This document shows positions 12,683 through 25,148 of a stretch of 64,000 nt of DNA, piece after piece. A model generated the notes under the pieces. It did not search any database, was not told where the DNA came from, and saw nothing but the letters and a program-made list of their open reading frames with translations. Location of the stretch: positions 26,001 to 90,000 of the forward strand of contig CAJNDS010002275.1 of assembly GCA_905221605.1 (NCBI GenBank). Direction: 5' to 3'. This DNA comes from Symbiodinium natans (Eukaryota; Sar; Dinophyceae; Suessiales; Symbiodiniaceae). The first letter of the stretch is position 1, and every line of letters begins with the position of its first letter. The position numbers and the translations under genes are program-made.

Positions 12683-12987
12683 GGGGTTTCCGCAGGGTTT
12701 CCGTTCATGTTTGTTAAGGTTCTGGAGGGTTTCCCTGGGTTTCCCTACAGTTTTGCAAGGGTTTCGCGGGGTTTCTGGAGGTTTCCGTGGGTTTCCTTAG
12801 ATTTCGTGCATGTGTTAAAACCTATTGGATGGTTTTGGCAGGTTCCTCAAGGGTTTCGTGAGAGTTTCCGTGGGATTTCGTGCAGTTTTTGAACTTTCCT
12901 CCTTGAATTTCTCTAAAGTTTTGTAAGGGTTTCCGCGGATCCGTGGGTTTTGTCAAGTTTTGCCTTGGTTTTTTAAAAGCTTTCAGA
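12683..12987. repeat. GGGTTTCC-type degenerate repeats
   Basis: GGGTTTCC, GGGTTTCG and related octamers recur every 10-20 bp here, and again at 13,413-13,620, with the equivalents in the other copies. The spacing is irregular. This is simple-repeat DNA on the G/T-rich strand. It vaguely resembles degraded telomere repeat, but that is only a resemblance. Confidence 0.75.
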
Positions 12988-13412
12988 CGTATTTTCTAAT
13001 TTTTAAAAGCAAAATAGTCTTCGGAGACCCGCCCTTGCCTTAAACTCCAACCCCCTTAAGAGGGAAAGTTTGCCTTCCAAAACACCGGAGACCCCAGGAT
13101 TGGCAAGAATCCCAATTAAAAATGCGATTTTTAGGACTGACATCAACGGTTCCTTGCTGGCCTGTCGTTTTCTGGATTGACCAAAAAACCGAGCTTTACC
13201 GGCTTCAGGATTTCAAGTTTTTCCCCACATCTTTGTGTGGGGTTCTTACTTTTGGAGCTGTCCCGCCTCTTCCTCTTCCTTCTCCTGCTTCTCCTTCTTC
13301 TCCTTCTTCTTCTCCTCCTTCCCGTCCTCCTCTTCCTGTTCCTCATGACGCACCATCACGCACAGCACGCATTATATCACATCACGCACATGACGCGGTG
13401 TCACGCATAAAA
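12988..13412. repeat. 425-bp block present in copies 1-5, absent from copy 6
   Basis: In copy 6, TTTCAGA is followed directly by TGGTTTCCC. In copies 1-5 these flanks are separated by 425 bp that include TTTTAAAAGC, two GGAGACC sites, a CCCCACATC-TTTG-TGTGGGG type hairpin (about 13,223-13,242), a pyrimidine tract and CACGCA repeats. It is either an insertion before amplification of copies 1-5 or a deletion in copy 6. No target-site duplication is obvious. Confidence 0.75.
13266..13345. repeat. CTT/CCT pyrimidine tract
   Basis: About 80 bp of almost pure pyrimidine (CTT, CCT and TTC triplets) on the plus strand, repeated in copies 2-5 (about 16,240; 19,217; 22,196; 26,107). Length varies by a triplet in copy 5. 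Mirror-like polypyrimidine of this kind can form triplex DNA. Confidence 0.9.
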
Positions 13413-14263
13413 GGTTTCCCTGGGGTTTTCTAAGGTTTGCGGGGTTTCAGTGGGTTTTATAAGATTTTGCGTAGGTTTTTGAAGCTCTCGGAAGGTTTTT
13501 CTAATGTCTTGTGAAGGTTACCGTGGGTTTTCCATGGTTTTTGACAGTGAAGGGGTTTCCGTGGGTTTCTTAGGGCTGTGTAAGGGTTTCCGCGGGGTTT
13601 CTGTGGGTTTCCTTATATAGGTTGTGCGCAGGTCTTTAAAGCTTCCAGTGGAGCTTTGTGAGGGTTCCTGCAAAATCTCCGCGGGGTTTCGATTGGTTTT
13701 CTCATGCTTTGCGGCTTTGGAAAAAGATGTCAGAAGCTTCAGCAAGGGTTTCCATAAGCTTCCATGGCACCATGGATTTCCTCAGCGTTACTTCAAGCTT
13801 TGGAATTTGTCACATGATGCGGTCGGCGCTCGTCCAGACAGGCAAGATGCAAGCGGCGCAGTGTGTCGTGCGGCTTTGCAGCGCTGCCAGGTGAGGTTGT
13901 GGAGGTGGATGCTAATGGCACAGGGAGAATCAGAAGTGACCGCTGGGCTAACCCAGCTGTATTTTTCCGCAGGAGTAGGTCCGAGTAGGTTTTCCATATG
14001 TGCTCCGGGTCTTTGCGCAGGAAATTGTTCCGAGGCCAGATTCTGGGTCCGCTTTTGTGTGCAAAAGTCACGTCCGCTTGTGCGTGGCCTCCCCGGTGCC
14101 CGTTTCTATTATGTTGATCACTTCCGCAAGAAAGCTGCCTGTGGAGGGTCGTTGTTCTTTAAAAAAAGAATTCTCCACGCTAGGAGCTTGCCTGTGGGTC
14201 AGAGTTGCTGTAGCGTCGCAATCTGGGGAGCGCAGGGGCTCGAAAAATGCAGATTTAGCGACA

Positions 14264-14298
14264 CCAAAATTGGGGCCGCCAGGCGGCCCCAATTTTGG
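14264..14298. repeat. Perfect 16-bp hairpin with 3-nt loop
   Basis: CCAAAATTGGGGCCGC pairs exactly with GCGGCCCCAATTTTGG around CAG. It is present in every copy and sub-copy of the ~480-bp segment (for example about 17,240; 20,217; 23,195). One version near 27,112-27,148 carries a 2-bp addition in the loop only. It is followed about 65 bp later by two GGCCCCATTTTTGGGG palindromes. Confidence 0.9.
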
Positions 14299-15279
14299 GG
14301 TCGCAGTTCCAGCCTTTTCATGTATTTACACATTATAATAAGGGAAGCTGGGTGCATTTCGTGGCCCCATTTTTGGGGCCGCGAGACGGCCCCATTTTTG
14401 GGGTCGCAAGTTTGAGCCCTGGGCTCACGCAGCTGGGTCTCGTCAGCGTGCCTGCGCCTGCCCTTGTTCCAGGAACCTTGGGGAGCAGCGTGCAGAACAT
14501 AAGCTTGGGGATCAGGGGCTTGTCCGAAGCAGCTGCTTGCTTTTGTAATGCTGCAGCAGAAAGGGAGCTGCAACTGTGGAGGCCACTTTCATGCGGTTGT
14601 CTTTTAGCTTGTGTTTAGCAGCCCTAAATGTTGTTCCTTGTTTACAGGAGATTTCGGAGATTTGCGTTGTTTTGCGTTTGTTTGCTATTTTTGCAATGTA
14701 CTTTTGCTTTTGTTTGCACGTAGACCTGTTTTGCTGGATTTTGTGCCGGATTGTTTTTTCAAGATGCCTTGAGATCTGCAAGACTCTCAGAGACTTTTGC
14801 TAATTTTTGCGCCTACGGGCCATGTGTCTTCAACAGATTGCATCTGAGCCGCTGCTCGCTGAGCGCTCTTGCCTCAAGCAGCTCCTAGGCCACAGCTAGC
14901 GTACTTGCGCCATGTCTGCCACGTCGGAGCCTGATTTGTTGGCCGAAAAAAGTGCCCAGACATAGTCCGTAGGGTCCATGTTTGTGCTTCCAAGGTGTCG
15001 CAAGCCCTTCGCAACTCGCTCAGCGAAGTACTCAGTGGAGGAGGTTGCCGAGGTCTTCAAGGCCGATTTTTGGCGATGCGAGAGGCTTCACATTCGTTGC
15101 GGGGCGCAGGCGCGGCCGGCCGGTGCGCGGCCGGAGGTGTCCAAGCTCATCCGTGCGCTGCTTGGTGGCCTAGCTGTGTATGGTTGTAGCAACAGCCATG
15201 CGCGGGGTCAAAGCTTTGGGTGCAAGAAACCAGTCATGCCTTCAGTCAGGTCCTTGGGTTGAGTCTGACATGAACCCTG

Positions 15280-18256
15280 AGGCAGGAAGTCAGTCTTGTT
15301 CTATAGCAAGTTGTGACGTGGACGGTGAAGCCAGGCAGACGTAGACTGTATTCCTTTTTCTGAACCCGATTGGTGAAAGACCAATGTGTACCTTGACGTT
15401 CTGCCTGAAGGCGCGAAGTGCTTCTTAGACGGTCAGCGACCATTGATTCGTATGGCAGGCATGCCCCAGCTTCGGCGCTCCGGTTGACAGAGGTCCTCGC
15501 CAGAAGCAGAAGAACACCTCTTGCGTCCTTCACCCTTTAGGGGACGACCGGTAGTATAATACTGACATTGGCGTGCGGTGATTGGGTGGCGGGTTTCCTG
15601 CACCTGTCCTTTAATAACTTTGTAAATTGCCAGAGGGTGAATCCAGTCCTAATAAAGGGGTTTCCGCAGGGTTTCCGTTCATGTTTGTTAAGGTTCTGGA
15701 GGGTTTCCCTGGGTTTCCCTACAGTTTTGCAAGGGTTTCGCGGGGTTTCTGGAGGTTTCCGTGGGTTTCCTTAGATTTCGTGCATGTGTTAAAACCTATT
15801 GGATGGTTTTGGCAGGTTCCTCAAGGGTTTCGTGAGAGTTTCCGTGGGATTTCGTGCAGTTTTTGAACTTTCCTCCTTGAATTTCTCTAAAGTTTTGTAA
15901 GGGTTTCCGCGGATCCGTGGGTTTTGTCAAGTTTTGCCTTGGTTTTTTAAAAGCTTTCAGACGTATTTTCTAATTTTTAAAAGCAAAATAGTCTTCGGAG
16001 ACCCGCCCTTGCCTTAAACTCCAACCCCCTTAAGAGGGAAAGTTTGCCTTCCAAAACACCGGAGACCCCAGGATTGGCAAGAATCCCAATTTAAAATGCG
16101 ATTTTTAGGACTGACATCAACGGTTCCTTGCTGGCCTGTCGTTTTCTGGATTGACCAAAAAACCGAGCTTTACCGGCTTCAGGATTTCAAGTTTTTCCCC
16201 ACATCTTTGTGTGGGGTTCTTACTTTTGGAGCTGTCCCGCCTCTTCCTCTTCCTTCTCCTTCTTCTCCTTCTTCTCCTTCTTCTTCTCCTCCTTCCCGTC
16301 CTCCTCTTCCTGTTCCTCATGACGCACCATCACGCACAGCACGCATTATATCACATCACGCACATGACGCGGTGTCACGCATAAAAGGTTTCCCTGGGGT
16401 TTTCTAAGGTTTGCGGGGTTTCAGTGGGTTTTATAAGATTTTGCGTAGGTTTTTGAAGCTCTCGGAAGGTTTTTCTAATGTCTTGTGAAGGTTACCGTGG
16501 GTTTTCCATGGTTTTTGACAGTGAAGGGGTTTCCGTGGGTTTCTTAGGGCTGTGTAAGGGTTTCCGCGGGGTTTCTGTGGGTTTCCTTATATAGGTTGTG
16601 CGCAGGTCTTTAAAGCTTCCAGTGGAGCTTTGTGAGGGTTCCTGCAAAATCTCCGCGGGGTTTCGATTGGTTTTCTCATGCTTTGCGGCTTTGGAAAAAG
16701 ATGTCAGAAGCTTCAGCAAGGGTTTCCATAAGCTTCCATGGCACCATGGATTTCCTCAGCGTTACTTCAAGCTTTGGAATTTGTCACATGATGCGGTCGG
16801 CGCTCGTCCAGACAGGCAAGATGCAAGCGGCGCAGTGTGTCGTGCGGCTTTGCAGCGCTGCCAGGTGAGGTTGTGGAGGTGGATGCTAATGGCACAGGGA
16901 GAATCAGAAGTGACCGCTGGGCTAACCCAGCTGTATTTTTCCGCAGGAGTAGGTCCGAGTAGGTTTTCCATATGTGCTCCGGGTCTTTGCGCAGGAAATT
17001 GTTCCGAGGCCAGATTCTGGGTCCGCTTTTGTGTGCAAAAGTCACGTCCGCTTGTGCGTGGCCTCCCCGGTGCCCGTTTCTATTATGTTGATCACTTCCG
17101 CAAGAAAGCTGCCTGTGGAGGGTCGTTGTTCTTTAAAAAAAAAATTCTCCACGCTAGGAGCTTGCCTGTGGGTCAGAGTTGCTGTAGCGTCGCAATCTGG
17201 GGAGCGCAGGGGCTCGAAAAATGCAGATTTAGCGACACCAAAATTGGGGCCGCCAGGCGGCCCCAATTTTGGGGTCGCAGTTCCAGCCTTTTCATGTATT
17301 TACACATTATAATAAGGGAAGCTGGGTGCATTTCGTGGCCCCATTTTTGGGGCCGCGAGACGGCCCCATTTTTGGGGTCGCAAGTTTGAGCCCTGGGCTC
17401 ACGCAGCTGGGTCTCGTCAGCGTGCCTGCGCCTGCCCTTGTTCCAGGAACCTTGGGGAGCAGCGTGCAGAACATAAGCTTGGGGATCAGGGGCTTGTCCG
17501 AAGCAGCTGCTTGCTTTTGTAATGCTGCAGCAGAAAGGGAGCTGCAACTGTGGAGGCCACTTTCATGCGGTTGTCTTTTAGCTTGTGTTTAGCAGCCCTA
17601 AATGTTGTTCCTTGTTTACAGGAGATTTCGGAGATTTGCGTTGTTTTGCGTTTGTTTGCTATTTTTGCAATGTACTTTTGCTTTTGTTTGCACGTAGACC
17701 TGTTTTGCTGGATTTTGTGCCGGATTGTTTTTTCAAGATGCCTTGAGATCTGCAAGACTCTCAGAGACTTTTGCTAATTTTTGCGCCTACGGGCCATGTG
17801 TCTTCAACAGATTGCATCTGAGCCGCTGCTCGCTGAGCGCTCTTGCCTCAAGCAGCTCCTAGGCCACAGCTAGCGTACTTGCGCCATGTCTGCCACGTCG
17901 GAGCCTGATTTGTTGGCCGAAAAAAGTGCCCAGACATAGTCCGTAGGGTCCATGTTTGTGCTTCCAAGGTGTCGCAAGCCCTTCGCAACTCGCTCAGCGA
18001 AGTACTCAGTGGAGGAGGTTGCCGAGGTCTTCAAGGCCGATTTTTGGCGATGCGAGAGGCTTCACATTCGTTGCGGGGCGCAGGCGCGGCCGGCCGGTGC
18101 GCGGCCGGAGGTGTCCAAGCTCATCCGTGCGCTGCTTGGTGGCCTAGCTGCAGTGTATGGTTGTAGCAACAGCCATGCGCGGGGTCAAAGCTTTGGGTGC
18201 AAGAAACCAGTCATGCCTTCAGTCAGGTCCTTGGGTTGAGTCTGACATGAACCCTG
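15280..18256. repeat. Array II copy 2
   Basis: Same structure as copy 1, but the pyrimidine tract is uninterrupted (CTTCTT) and the GCA triplet is present near 18,150. Confidence 0.95.
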
Positions 18257-21235
18257 AGGCAGGAAGTCAGTCTTGTTCTATAGCAAGTTGTGACGTGGAC
18301 GGTGAAGCCAGGCAGACGTAGACTGTATTCCTTTTTCTGAACCCGATTGGTGAAAGACCAATGTGTACCTTGACGTTCTGCCTGAAGGCGCGAAGTGCTT
18401 CTTAGACGGTCAGCGACCATTGATTCGTATGGCAGGCATGCCCCAGCTTCGGCGCTCCGGTTGACAGAGGTCCTCGCCAGAAGCAGAAGAACACCTCTTG
18501 CGTCCTTCACCCTTTAGGGGACGACCGGTAGTATAATACTGACATTGGCGTGCGGTGATTGGGTGGCGGGTTTCCTGCACCTGTCCTTTAATAACTTTGT
18601 AAATTGCCAGAGGGTGAATCCAGTCCTAATAAAGGGGTTTCCGCAGGGTTTCCGTTCATGTTTGTTAAGGTTCTGGAGGGTTTCCCTGGCTTTCCCTACA
18701 GTTTTGCAAGGGTTTCGCGGGGTTTCTGGAGGTTTCCGTGGGTTTCCTTAGATTTCGTGCATGTGTTAAAACCTATTGGATGGTTTTGGCAGGTTCCTCA
18801 AGGGTTTCGTGAGAGTTTCCGTGGGATTTCGTGCAGTTTTTGAACTTTCCTCCTTGAATTTCTCTAAAGTTTTGTAAGGGTTTCCGCGGATCCGTGGGTT
18901 TTGTCAAGTTTTGCCTTGGTTTTTTAAAAGCTTTCAGACGTATTTTCTAATTTTTAAAAGCAAAATAGTCTTCGGAGACCCGCCCTTGCCTTAAACTCCA
19001 ACCCCCTTAAGAGGGAAAGTTTGCCTTCCAAAACACCGGAGACCCCAGGATTGGCAAGAATCCCAATTAAAAATGCGATTTTTAGGACTGACATCAACGG
19101 TTCCTTGCTGGCCTGTCGTTTTCTGGATTGACCAAAAAACCGAGCTTTACCGGCTTCAGGATTTCAAGTTTTTCCCCACATCTTTGTGTGGGGTTCTTAC
19201 TTTTGGAGCTGTCCCGCCTCTTCCTCTTCCTTCTCCTGCTTCTCCTTCTTCTCCTTCTTCTTCTCCTCCTTCCCGTCCTCCTCTTCCTGTTCCTCATGAC
19301 GCACCATCACGCACAGCACGCATTATATCACATCACGCACATGACGCGGTGTCACGCATAAAAGGTTTCCCTGGGGTTTTCTAAGGTTTGCGGGGTTTCA
19401 GTGGGTTTTATAAGATTTTGCGTAGGTTTTTGAAGCTCTCGGAAGGTTTTTCTAATGTCTTGTGAAGGTTACCGTGGGTTTTCCATGGTTTTTGACAGTG
19501 AAGGGGTTTCCGTGGGTTTCTTAGGGCTGTGTAAGGGTTTCCGCGGGGTTTCTGTGGGTTTCCTTATATAGGTTGTGCGCAGGTCTTTAAAGCTTCCAGT
19601 GGAGCTTTGTGAGGGTTCCTGCAAAATCTCCGCGGGGTTTCGATTGGTTTTCTCATGCTTTGCGGCTTTGGAAAAAGATGTCAGAAGCTTCAGCAAGGGT
19701 TTCCATAAGCTTCCATGGCACCATGGATTTCCTCAGCGTTACTTCAAGCTTTGGAATTTGTCACATGATGCGGTCGGCGCTCGTCCAGACAGGCAAGATG
19801 CAAGCGGCGCAGTGTGTCGTGCGGCTTTGCAGCGCTGCCAGGTGAGGTTGTGGAGGTGGATGCTAATGGCACAGGGAGAATCAGAAGTGACCGCTGGGCT
19901 AACCCAGCTGTATTTTTCCGCAGGAGTAGGTCCGAGTAGGTTTTCCATATGTGCTCCGGGTCTTTGCGCAGGAAATTGTTCCGAGGCCAGATTCTGGGTC
20001 CGCTTTTGTGTGCAAAAGTCACGTCCGCTTGTGCGTGGCCTCCCCGGTGCCCGTTTCTATTATGTTGATCACTTCCGCAAGAAAGCTGCCTGTGGAGGGT
20101 CGTTGTTCTTTAAAAAAAAAATTCTCCACGCTAGGAGCTTGCCTGTGGGTCAGAGTTGCTGTAGCGTCGCAATCTGGGGAGCGCAGGGGCTCGAAAAATG
20201 CAGATTTAGCGACACCAAAATTGGGGCCGCCAGGCGGCCCCAATTTTGGGGTCGCAGTTCCAGCCTTTTCATGTATTTACACATTATAATAAGGGAAGCT
20301 GGGTGCATTTCGTGGCCCCATTTTTGGGGCCGCGAGACGGCCCCATTTTTGGGGTCGCAAGTTTGAGCCCTGGGCTCACGCAGCTGGGTCTCGTCAGCGT
20401 GCCTGCGCCTGCCCTTGTTCCAGGAACCTTGGGGAGCAGCGTGCAGAACATAAGCTTGGGGATCAGGGGCTTGTCCGAAGCAGCTGCTTGCTTTTGTAAT
20501 GCTGCAGCAGAAAGGGAGCTGCAACTGTGGAGGCCACTTTCATGCGGTTGTCTTTTAGCTTGTGTTTAGCAGCCCTAAATGTTGTTCCTTGTTTACAGGA
20601 GATTTCGGAGATTTGCGTTGTTTTGCGTTTGTTTGCTATTTTTGCAATGTACTTTTGCTTTTGTTTGCACGTAGACCTGTTTTGCTGGATTTTGTGCCGG
20701 ATTGTTTTTTCAAGATGCCTTGAGATCTGCAAGACTCTCAGAGACTTTTGCTAATTTTTGCGCCTACGGGCCATGTGTCTTCAACAGATTGCATCTGAGC
20801 CGCTGCTCGCTGAGCGCTCTCTTGCCTCAAGCAGCTCCTAGGCCACAGCTAGCGTACTTGCGCCATGTCTGCCACGTCGGAGCCTGATTTGTTGGCCGAA
20901 AAAAGTGCCCAGACATAGTCCGTAGGGTCCATGTTTGTGCTTCCAAGGTGTCGCAAGCCCTTCGCAACTCGCTCAGCGAAGTACTCAGTGGAGGAGGTTG
21001 CCGAGGTCTTCAAGGCCGATTTTTGGCGATGCGAGAGGCTTCACATTCGTTGCGGGGCGCAGGCGCGGCCGGCCGGTGCGCGGCCGGAGGTGTCCAAGCT
21101 CATCCGTGCGCTGCTTGGTGGCCTAGCTGCAGTGTATGGTTGTAGCAACAGCCATGCGCGGGGTCAAAGCTTTGGGTGCAAGAAACCAGTCATGCCTTCA
21201 GTCAGGTCCTTGGGTTGAGTCTGACATGAACCCTG
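18257..21235. repeat. Array II copy 3
   Basis: Shares the CTGCTT variant with copy 1, the GCA triplet with copies 2 and 4, and an extra CT (about 20,820) with copy 5. It is therefore a mosaic. Confidence 0.95.
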
Positions 21236-24200
21236 AGGCAGGAAGTCAGTCTTGTTCTATAGCAAGTTGTGACGTGGACGGTGAAGCCAGGCAGACGTAG
21301 ACTGTATTCCTTTTTCTGAACCCGATTGGTGAAAGACCAATGTGTACCTTGACGTTCTGCCTGAAGGCGCGAAGTGCTTCTTAGACGGTCAGCGACCATT
21401 GATTCGTATGGCAGGCATGCCCCAGCTTCGGCGCTCCGGTTGACAGAGGTCCTCGCCAGAAGCAGAAGAACACCTCTTGCGTCCTTCACCCTTTAGGGGA
21501 CGACCGGTAGTATAATACTGACATTGGCGTGCGGTGATTGGATGGCGGGTTTCCTGCACCTGTCCTTTAATAACTTTGTAAATTGCCAGAGGGTGAATCC
21601 AGTCCTAATAAAGGGGTTTCCGCAGGGTTTCCGTTCATGTTTGTTAAGGTTCTGGAGGGTTTCCCTGGGTTTCCCTACAGTTTTGCAAGGGTTTCGCGGG
21701 GTTTCTGGAGGTTTCCGTGGGTTTCCTTAGATTTCGTGCATGTGTTAAAACCTATTGGATGGTTTTGGCAGGTTCCTCAAGGGTTTCGTGAGAGTTTCCG
21801 TGGGATTTCGTGCAGTTTTTGAACTTTCCTCCTTGAATTTCTCTAAAGTTTTGTAAGGGTTTCCGCGGATCCGTGGGTTTTGTCAAGTTTTGCCTTGGTT
21901 TTTTAAAAGCTTTCAGACGTATTTTCTAATTTTTAAAAGCAAAATAGTCTTCGGAGACCCGCCCTTGCCTTAAACTCCAACCCCCTTAAGAGGGAAAGTT
22001 TGCCTTCCAAAACACCGGAGACCCCAGGATTGGCAAGAATCCCAATTAAAAATGCGATTTTTAGGACTGACATCAACGGTTCCTTGCTGGCTTGTCGTTT
22101 TCTGGATTGACCAAAAAACCGAGCATTACCGGCTTCAGGATTTCAAGTTTTTCCCCACATCTTTGTGTGGGGTTCTTACTTTTGGAGCTGTCCCGCCTCT
22201 TCCTCTTCCTTCTCCTTCTTCTCCTTCTTCTCCTTCTTCTTCTCCTCCTTCCCGTCCTCCTCTTCCTGTTCCTCATGACGCACCATCACGCACAGCACGC
22301 ATTATATCACATCACGCACATGACGCGGTGTCACGCATAAAAGGTTTCCCTGGGGTTTTCTAAGGTTTGCGGGGTTTCAGTGGGTTTTATAAGATTTTGC
22401 GTAGGTTTTTGAAGCTCTCGGAAGGTTTTTCTAATGTCTTGTGAAGGTTACCGTGGGTTTTCCATGGTTTTTGACAGTGAAGGGGTTTCCGTGGGTTTCT
22501 TAGGGCTGTGTAAGGGTTTCCGCGGGGTTTCTGTGGGTTTCCTTATATAGGTTGTGCGCAGGTCTTTAAAGCTTCCAGTGGAGCTTTGTGAGGGTTCCTG
22601 CAAAATCTCCGCGGGGTTTCGATTGGTTTTCTCATGCTTTGCGGCTTTGGAAAAAGATGTCAGAAGCTTCAGCAAGGGTTTCCATAAGCTTCCATGGCAC
22701 CATGGATTTCCTCAGCGTTACTTCAAGCTTTGGAATTTGTCACATGATGCGGTCGGCGCTCGTCCAGATAGGCAAGATGCAAGCGGCGCAGTGTGTCGTG
22801 CGGCTTTGCAGCGCTGCCAGGTGAGGTTGTGGAGGTGGATGCTGATGGCACAGGGAGAATCAGAAGTGACCGCTGGGCTAACCCAGCTGTATTTTTCCGC
22901 AGGAGTAGGTCCGAGTAGGTTTTCCATATGTGCTCCGGGTCTTTGCGCAGGAAATTGTTCCGAGGCCAGATTCTGGGTCCGCTTTTGTGTGCAAAAGTCA
23001 CGTCCGCTTGTGCGTGGCCTCCCCGGTGCCCGTTTCTATTATGTTGATCACTTCCGCAAGAAAGCTGCCTGTGGGGGGTCGTTGTTCTTTAAAAAAAAAT
23101 TCTCCACGCTAGGAGCTTGCCTGTGGGTCAGAGTTGCTGTAGCGTCGCAATCTGGGGAGCGCAGGGGCTCGAAAAATGCAGATTTAGCGACACCAAAATT
23201 GGGGCCGCCAGGCGGCCCCAATTTTGGGGTCGCAGTTCCAGCCTTTTCATGTATTTACACATTATAATAAGGGAAGCTGGGTGCATTTCGTGGCCCCATT
23301 TTTGGGGCCGCGAGACGGCCCCATTTTTGGGGTCGCAAGTTTGAGCCCTGGGCTCACGCAGCTGGGTCTCGTCAGCGTGCCTGCGCCTGCCCTTGTTCCA
23401 GGAACCTTGGGGAGCAGCGTGCAGAACATAAGCTTGGGGATCAGGGGCTTGTCCGAAGCAGCTGCTTGCTTTTGTAATGCTGCAGCAGAAAGGGAGCTGC
23501 AACTGTGCCCGTTTCTGTTATGTTGATCACTTCCGCAAGAAAGCTGCCTGTGGAGGGTCGTTGTTCTTTAAAAAAAAAATTCTCCACGCTAGGAGCTTGC
23601 CTGTGGGTCAGAGTTGCTGTAGCGTCGCAATCTGGGGAGTGCAGGGGCTCGAAAGATGCAGATTTAGCGACACCAAAATTGGGGCCGCCAGGCGGCCCCA
23701 ATTTTGGGGTCGCAGTTCCAGCCTTTTCATGTATTTACACATTATAATAAGGGAAGCTGGGTGCATTTCGTGGCCCCATTTTTGGGGCCGCGAGACGGCC
23801 CCATTTTTGGGGCCGCAAGTTTGAGCCCTGGGCTCACGCAGCTGGGTCTCGTCAGCGTGCCTGCGCCTGCCCTTGTTCCAGGAACCTTGGGGAGCAGCGT
23901 GCAGAACATAAGCTTGGGGATCAGGGGCTTGTCCGAAGCAGCTGCTTGCTTTTGTAATGCTGCAGCAGAAAGGGAGCTGCAACGGTGCCCGTTTCTATTA
24001 TGTTGATCACTTCCGCAAGAAAGCTGCCTGTGGAGGGTCGTTGTTCTTTAACAAAAAAATTCTCCACGCTAGGAGCTTGCCTGTGGGTCAGAGTTGCTGT
24101 AGCGTCGCAATCTGGGGAGCGCAGGGGCTCGAAAAATGCAGATTTAGCGACACCAAAATTGGGGCCGCCAGGCGGCCCCAATTTTGGGGTCGCAGTCATT

Positions 24201-25148
24201 ATAATAAGGGAAGCTGGGTGCATTTCGTGGCCCCATTTTTGGGGCCGCGAGACGGCCCCATTTTTGGGGCCGCAAGTTTGAGCCCTGGGCTCACGCAGCT
24301 GGGTCTCGTCAGCGTGCCTGCGCCTGCCCTTGTTCCAGGAACCTTGGGGAGCAGCGTGCAGAACATAAGCTTGGGGATCAGGGGCTTGTCCGAAGCAGCT
24401 GCTTGCTTTTGTAATGCTGCAGCAGAAAGGGAGCTGCAACTGTGGAGGCCACTTTCATGCGGTTGTCTTTTAGCTTGTGTTTAGCAGCCCTAAATGTTGT
24501 TCCTTGTTTACAGGAGATTTCGGAGATTTGCGTTGTTTTGCGTTTGTTTGCTATTTTTGCAATGTACTTTTGCTTTTGTTTGCACGTAGACCTGTTTTGC
24601 TGGATTTTGTGCCGGATTGTTTTTTCAAGATGCCTTGAGATCTGCAAGACTCTCAGAGACTTTTGCTAATTTTTGCGCCTACGGGCCATGTGTCTTCAAC
24701 AGATTGCATCTGAGCCGCTGCTCGCTGAGCGCTCTTGCCTCAAGCAGCTCCTAGGCCACAGCTAGCGTACTTGCGCCATGTCTGCCACGTCGGAGCCTGA
24801 TTTGTTGGCCGAAAAAAGTGCCCAGACATAGTCCGTAGGGTCCATGTTTGTGCTTCCAAGGTGTCGCAAGCCCTTCGCAACTCGCTCAGCGAAGTACTCA
24901 GTGGAGGAGGTTGCCGAGGTCTTCAAGGCCGATTTTTGGCGATGCGAGAGGCTTCACATTCGTTGCGGGGCGCAGGCGCGGCCGGCCGGTGCGCGGCCGG
25001 AGGTGTCCAAGCTCATCCGTGCGCTGCTTGGTGGCCTAGCTGCAGTGTATGGTTGTAGCAACAGCCATGCGCGGGGTCAAAGCTTTGGGTGCAAGAAACC
25101 AGTCATGCCTTCAGTCAGGTCCTTGGGTTGAGTCTGACATGAACCCTG
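21236..25148. repeat. Array II copy 4, expanded
   Basis: Contains three successive versions of the ~480-bp sub-repeat instead of one, adding about 0.94 kb. Confidence 0.95.
23026..24441. repeat. Nested ~480-bp tandem repeat in array II copy 4
   Basis: Three sub-units starting at 23026, 23505 and 23985 (479, 480 and 457 bp). Each starts GTGCCCGTTTCT and ends GGAGCTGCAAC. The third has a deletion upstream of CATTATAATAAGG. Junctions fuse GCAAC[T/G]GTG to CCCG, so the breakpoint shares the trinucleotide GTG. Confidence 0.95.

Larger units (their letters stand above)
12306..15279. repeat. Array II copy 1
   Basis: Reference copy. It carries a G variant in the pyrimidine tract (CTGCTT near 13,287) and lacks the GCA triplet present near the right end of copies 2-4. 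Confidence 0.95.

Noticed and set aside
13143-13346. Arg-rich minus-strand and Leu-rich plus-strand peptides over the pyrimidine tract
   Set aside because: They are translations of CTT/CCT triplets, not proteins.
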